From positions 2,480,001-2,544,000 of the forward strand of contig CP006668.1 of NCBI GenBank assembly GCA_000471925.1: DNA of 64,000 nucleotides. Reading direction: 5' to 3'. The DNA is from Ralstonia pickettii DTP0602. GTDB lineage: Bacteria; Pseudomonadota; Gammaproteobacteria; Burkholderiales; Burkholderiaceae. The number at the start of each line of letters is the position of its first letter. Position 1 is the stretch's first letter. The translations under genes and the position numbers were made by a program. Shown in pieces: positions 63,601 through 64,000 of the stretch. The notes under the pieces are model-generated. The model was given only the letters and a program-made list of their open reading frames with translations. It made no database searches and had not been told where the DNA came from.

Positions 63601-64000
63601 AAGCGCTGTCGAAGATCACCGGCCGCGACCACACCCACCTGGCCGAGGGCCGCGAGCACGACAAGATCCGCTTCCGCGACGTGCAGGCGCAGCCGCGCAA
63701 GATCATCTCCGCGCCGACCTGGTCGGGCCTGGAATCGGAAGAGGTCAGCTACAACGCCGGCTACACCAACGTGCATGAGCTGATCCCCTGGCGCACCCTG
63801 ACCGGCCGCCAGCAGTTCTGGCAGGACCACCGCTGGATGCTGGACTTTGGCGAAGGCGCGTGCGTGTACAAGCCGGCCATCGACACCAAGACCGTGGCGC
63901 CGATGCTGGGCAAGAAGCCCAACGGCAACCCGGAGCTGGTGCTGAACTGGATCACGCCACACCAGAAGTGGGGCATCCACTCCACCTACTCGGACAACCT
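60693..64000 (+). CDS. narG: Respiratory nitrate reductase alpha subunit NarG (partial, 3' end beyond window)
   Basis: About 1102 of roughly 1250 residues are present. NarG reduces nitrate to nitrite on the cytoplasmic side of the membrane using a molybdenum bis-MGD centre. The FS0 [4Fe-4S] ligands are H50 (STHGVN), C54, C58 (NCTGSC) and C93 (RGCPRGAS); the molybdenum-binding Asp is D222 in DWYCDLPPAS. Other landmarks are GSNVPQTRTPDAHF and NHWYHNDMIYR. The N-terminus MSHFLDRLKF is the usual one, and no Tat signal is used. GGAGAACAAAG precedes ATG 60693. narH, narJ and narI should follow to the right. Confidence 0.97.
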   Translation, partial: MSHFLDRLKFMSRVKSTYADGHGAVVNEDRKWEDGYRSRWQHDKIVRSTHGVNCTGSCSWKVYVKNGLITWETQQTDYPRTRPDLPNHEPRGCPRGASYSWYVYSAQRVKYPMIRGRLMEMWREARKTMDAIAAWESISQDPKKAARYKSVRGQGGFVRADWNTATEIIAAANAFTVKKFGPDRVIGFSPIPAMSMVSYAAGARYLSLLGGACLSFYDWYCDLPPASPQVWGEQTDVPESADWYNSTYLMVWGSNVPQTRTPDAHFYTEVRYKGTKTVAVSSDFGEMVKFGDIWLAPKQGTDAALAMAMGHVVLKEFHASGRSAYFRDYVKQYTDMPMLVLLRDNQGTLVPDHFLRASHLADNLGEANHPEWKTLLVDDATGEIVAPNGSIGFRWGEGAHNGGEKVGRWNLEMKDGGSGRAVEPRLSLLGKEDEVVEVGFPYFGGEHDELLRRRVPARRLTLADGSTALVATVYDLQMANYGVDQGLGGPNVAASYDDDVPYTPAWQEKHTSVPARLVTQVAREFADNADRTQGKSMVIVGAALNHWYHNDMIYRGIINLLMMCGCIGKSGGGWAHYVGQEKLRPQFGWAPLAFGLDWSRPPRQMNGTSFFYNHTSQWRHEKLGVDEILSPTADRKRYDGLSLLDLNARSERMGWLPSAPQLGTNPLDVVDAAERAGQDPVAYTVEQLKSGKLQFACDDPDNPANFPRNMFVWRSNILGSSGKGHEYFLKYLLGTQNAVFGDEDDAIKPSEVNVRPAAEGKLDLLTVLDFRMSTTCLYGDIVLPTATWYEKDDLNTSDMHPFIHPLSEAVQPLWESKTDWEIYKAIAKKFSEIAGPYLGTRKDLVCTPLLHDTPGELGQPFEPKDWKAGECDLIPGKTAPSMTVVERNYADIYKKFTSIGPLLDKLGNGGKGINWNTQHEVKEIGQLSHTVKEPGVSQGRPRLESAIDAAEMILTFAPETNGHVAVKAWEALSKITGRDHTHLAEGREHDKIRFRDVQAQPRKIISAPTWSGLESEEVSYNAGYTNVHELIPWRTLTGRQQFWQDHRWMLDFGEGACVYKPAIDTKTVAPMLGKKPNGNPELVLNWITPHQKWGIHSTYSDN

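Noticed and set aside
59934..63980. A very long open frame on the minus strand opposite narK2 and narG
   Set aside because: It is an antisense shadow caused by high GC at third positions; its protein is low-complexity, while the plus strand encodes recognisable NarK2 and NarG.

Overview
The window is GC-rich proteobacterial chromosome with dense genes, short operons and strong Shine-Dalgarno sites. Gene content and protein style point to a beta-proteobacterium of the Cupriavidus/Ralstonia group, probably the accessory-rich secondary replicon. Supporting traits are the Pel and hopanoid genes, stand-alone E1alpha/E1beta/E2 dehydrogenase genes, NarK1-NarK2-NarG, NnrS, H-NS of the short beta-proteobacterial type and several sulfonate-type ABC systems. 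The genus is inferred from style, not from a marker gene. I see no rRNA, tRNA or CRISPR.

Layout. 1-4125 (minus): start of a Pel exopolysaccharide operon (pelA, then pelB running off the left edge). 4126-5466: a long non-coding stretch, then a cold-shock gene with its own promoter, long leader and terminator. 5558-10001 (plus): a BON-like periplasmic protein and a hopanoid operon hpnD-shc-hpnG. 10134-14948: Hsp70-like protein, diguanylate cyclase, small hypothetical and HTH proteins, methyltransferase. 14178-25102: a sulfur-scavenging island of two divergent operons, each with an NMT1/SsuA-type binding protein, ABC permease(s), ATPase and a TauD/TfdA dioxygenase; the right-hand one ends in a flavin monooxygenase gene broken by a frameshift. 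25209-27810 (minus): membrane-lipid genes (clsB, ybhN-like). 28025-31297: 2-oxoacid dehydrogenase E1alpha-E1beta-E2. 31468-36153: RHH regulator, SulP transporter, UspA, 1-Cys peroxiredoxin, CheV.

36421-45884 is the most unusual part. A GntR/HutC regulator with two palindromes before its start codon leads an operon of an AprA-like flavoprotein, an AprB-like 2[4Fe-4S] ferredoxin, a binding protein whose C-terminus resembles NosL, an ABC permease and ATPase, a HEAT-repeat protein and a DUF971 protein. The permease gene is split by a complete IS1634-type element (41395-43358) with terminal repeats and a TTTAT target duplication, so uptake is probably lost in this strain. A MoaD-like/BNR-repeat pair follows on the other strand.

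47905-54927: GNAT-like protein, AzgA-type purine permease, VOC protein, H-NS, lipoprotein, AraC and LysR regulators. 55037-56293: an MFS exporter divergent from the LysR gene. 56303-64000: nitrate respiration block, nnrS (minus) divergent from narK1-narK2-narG, with narG cut by the right edge.
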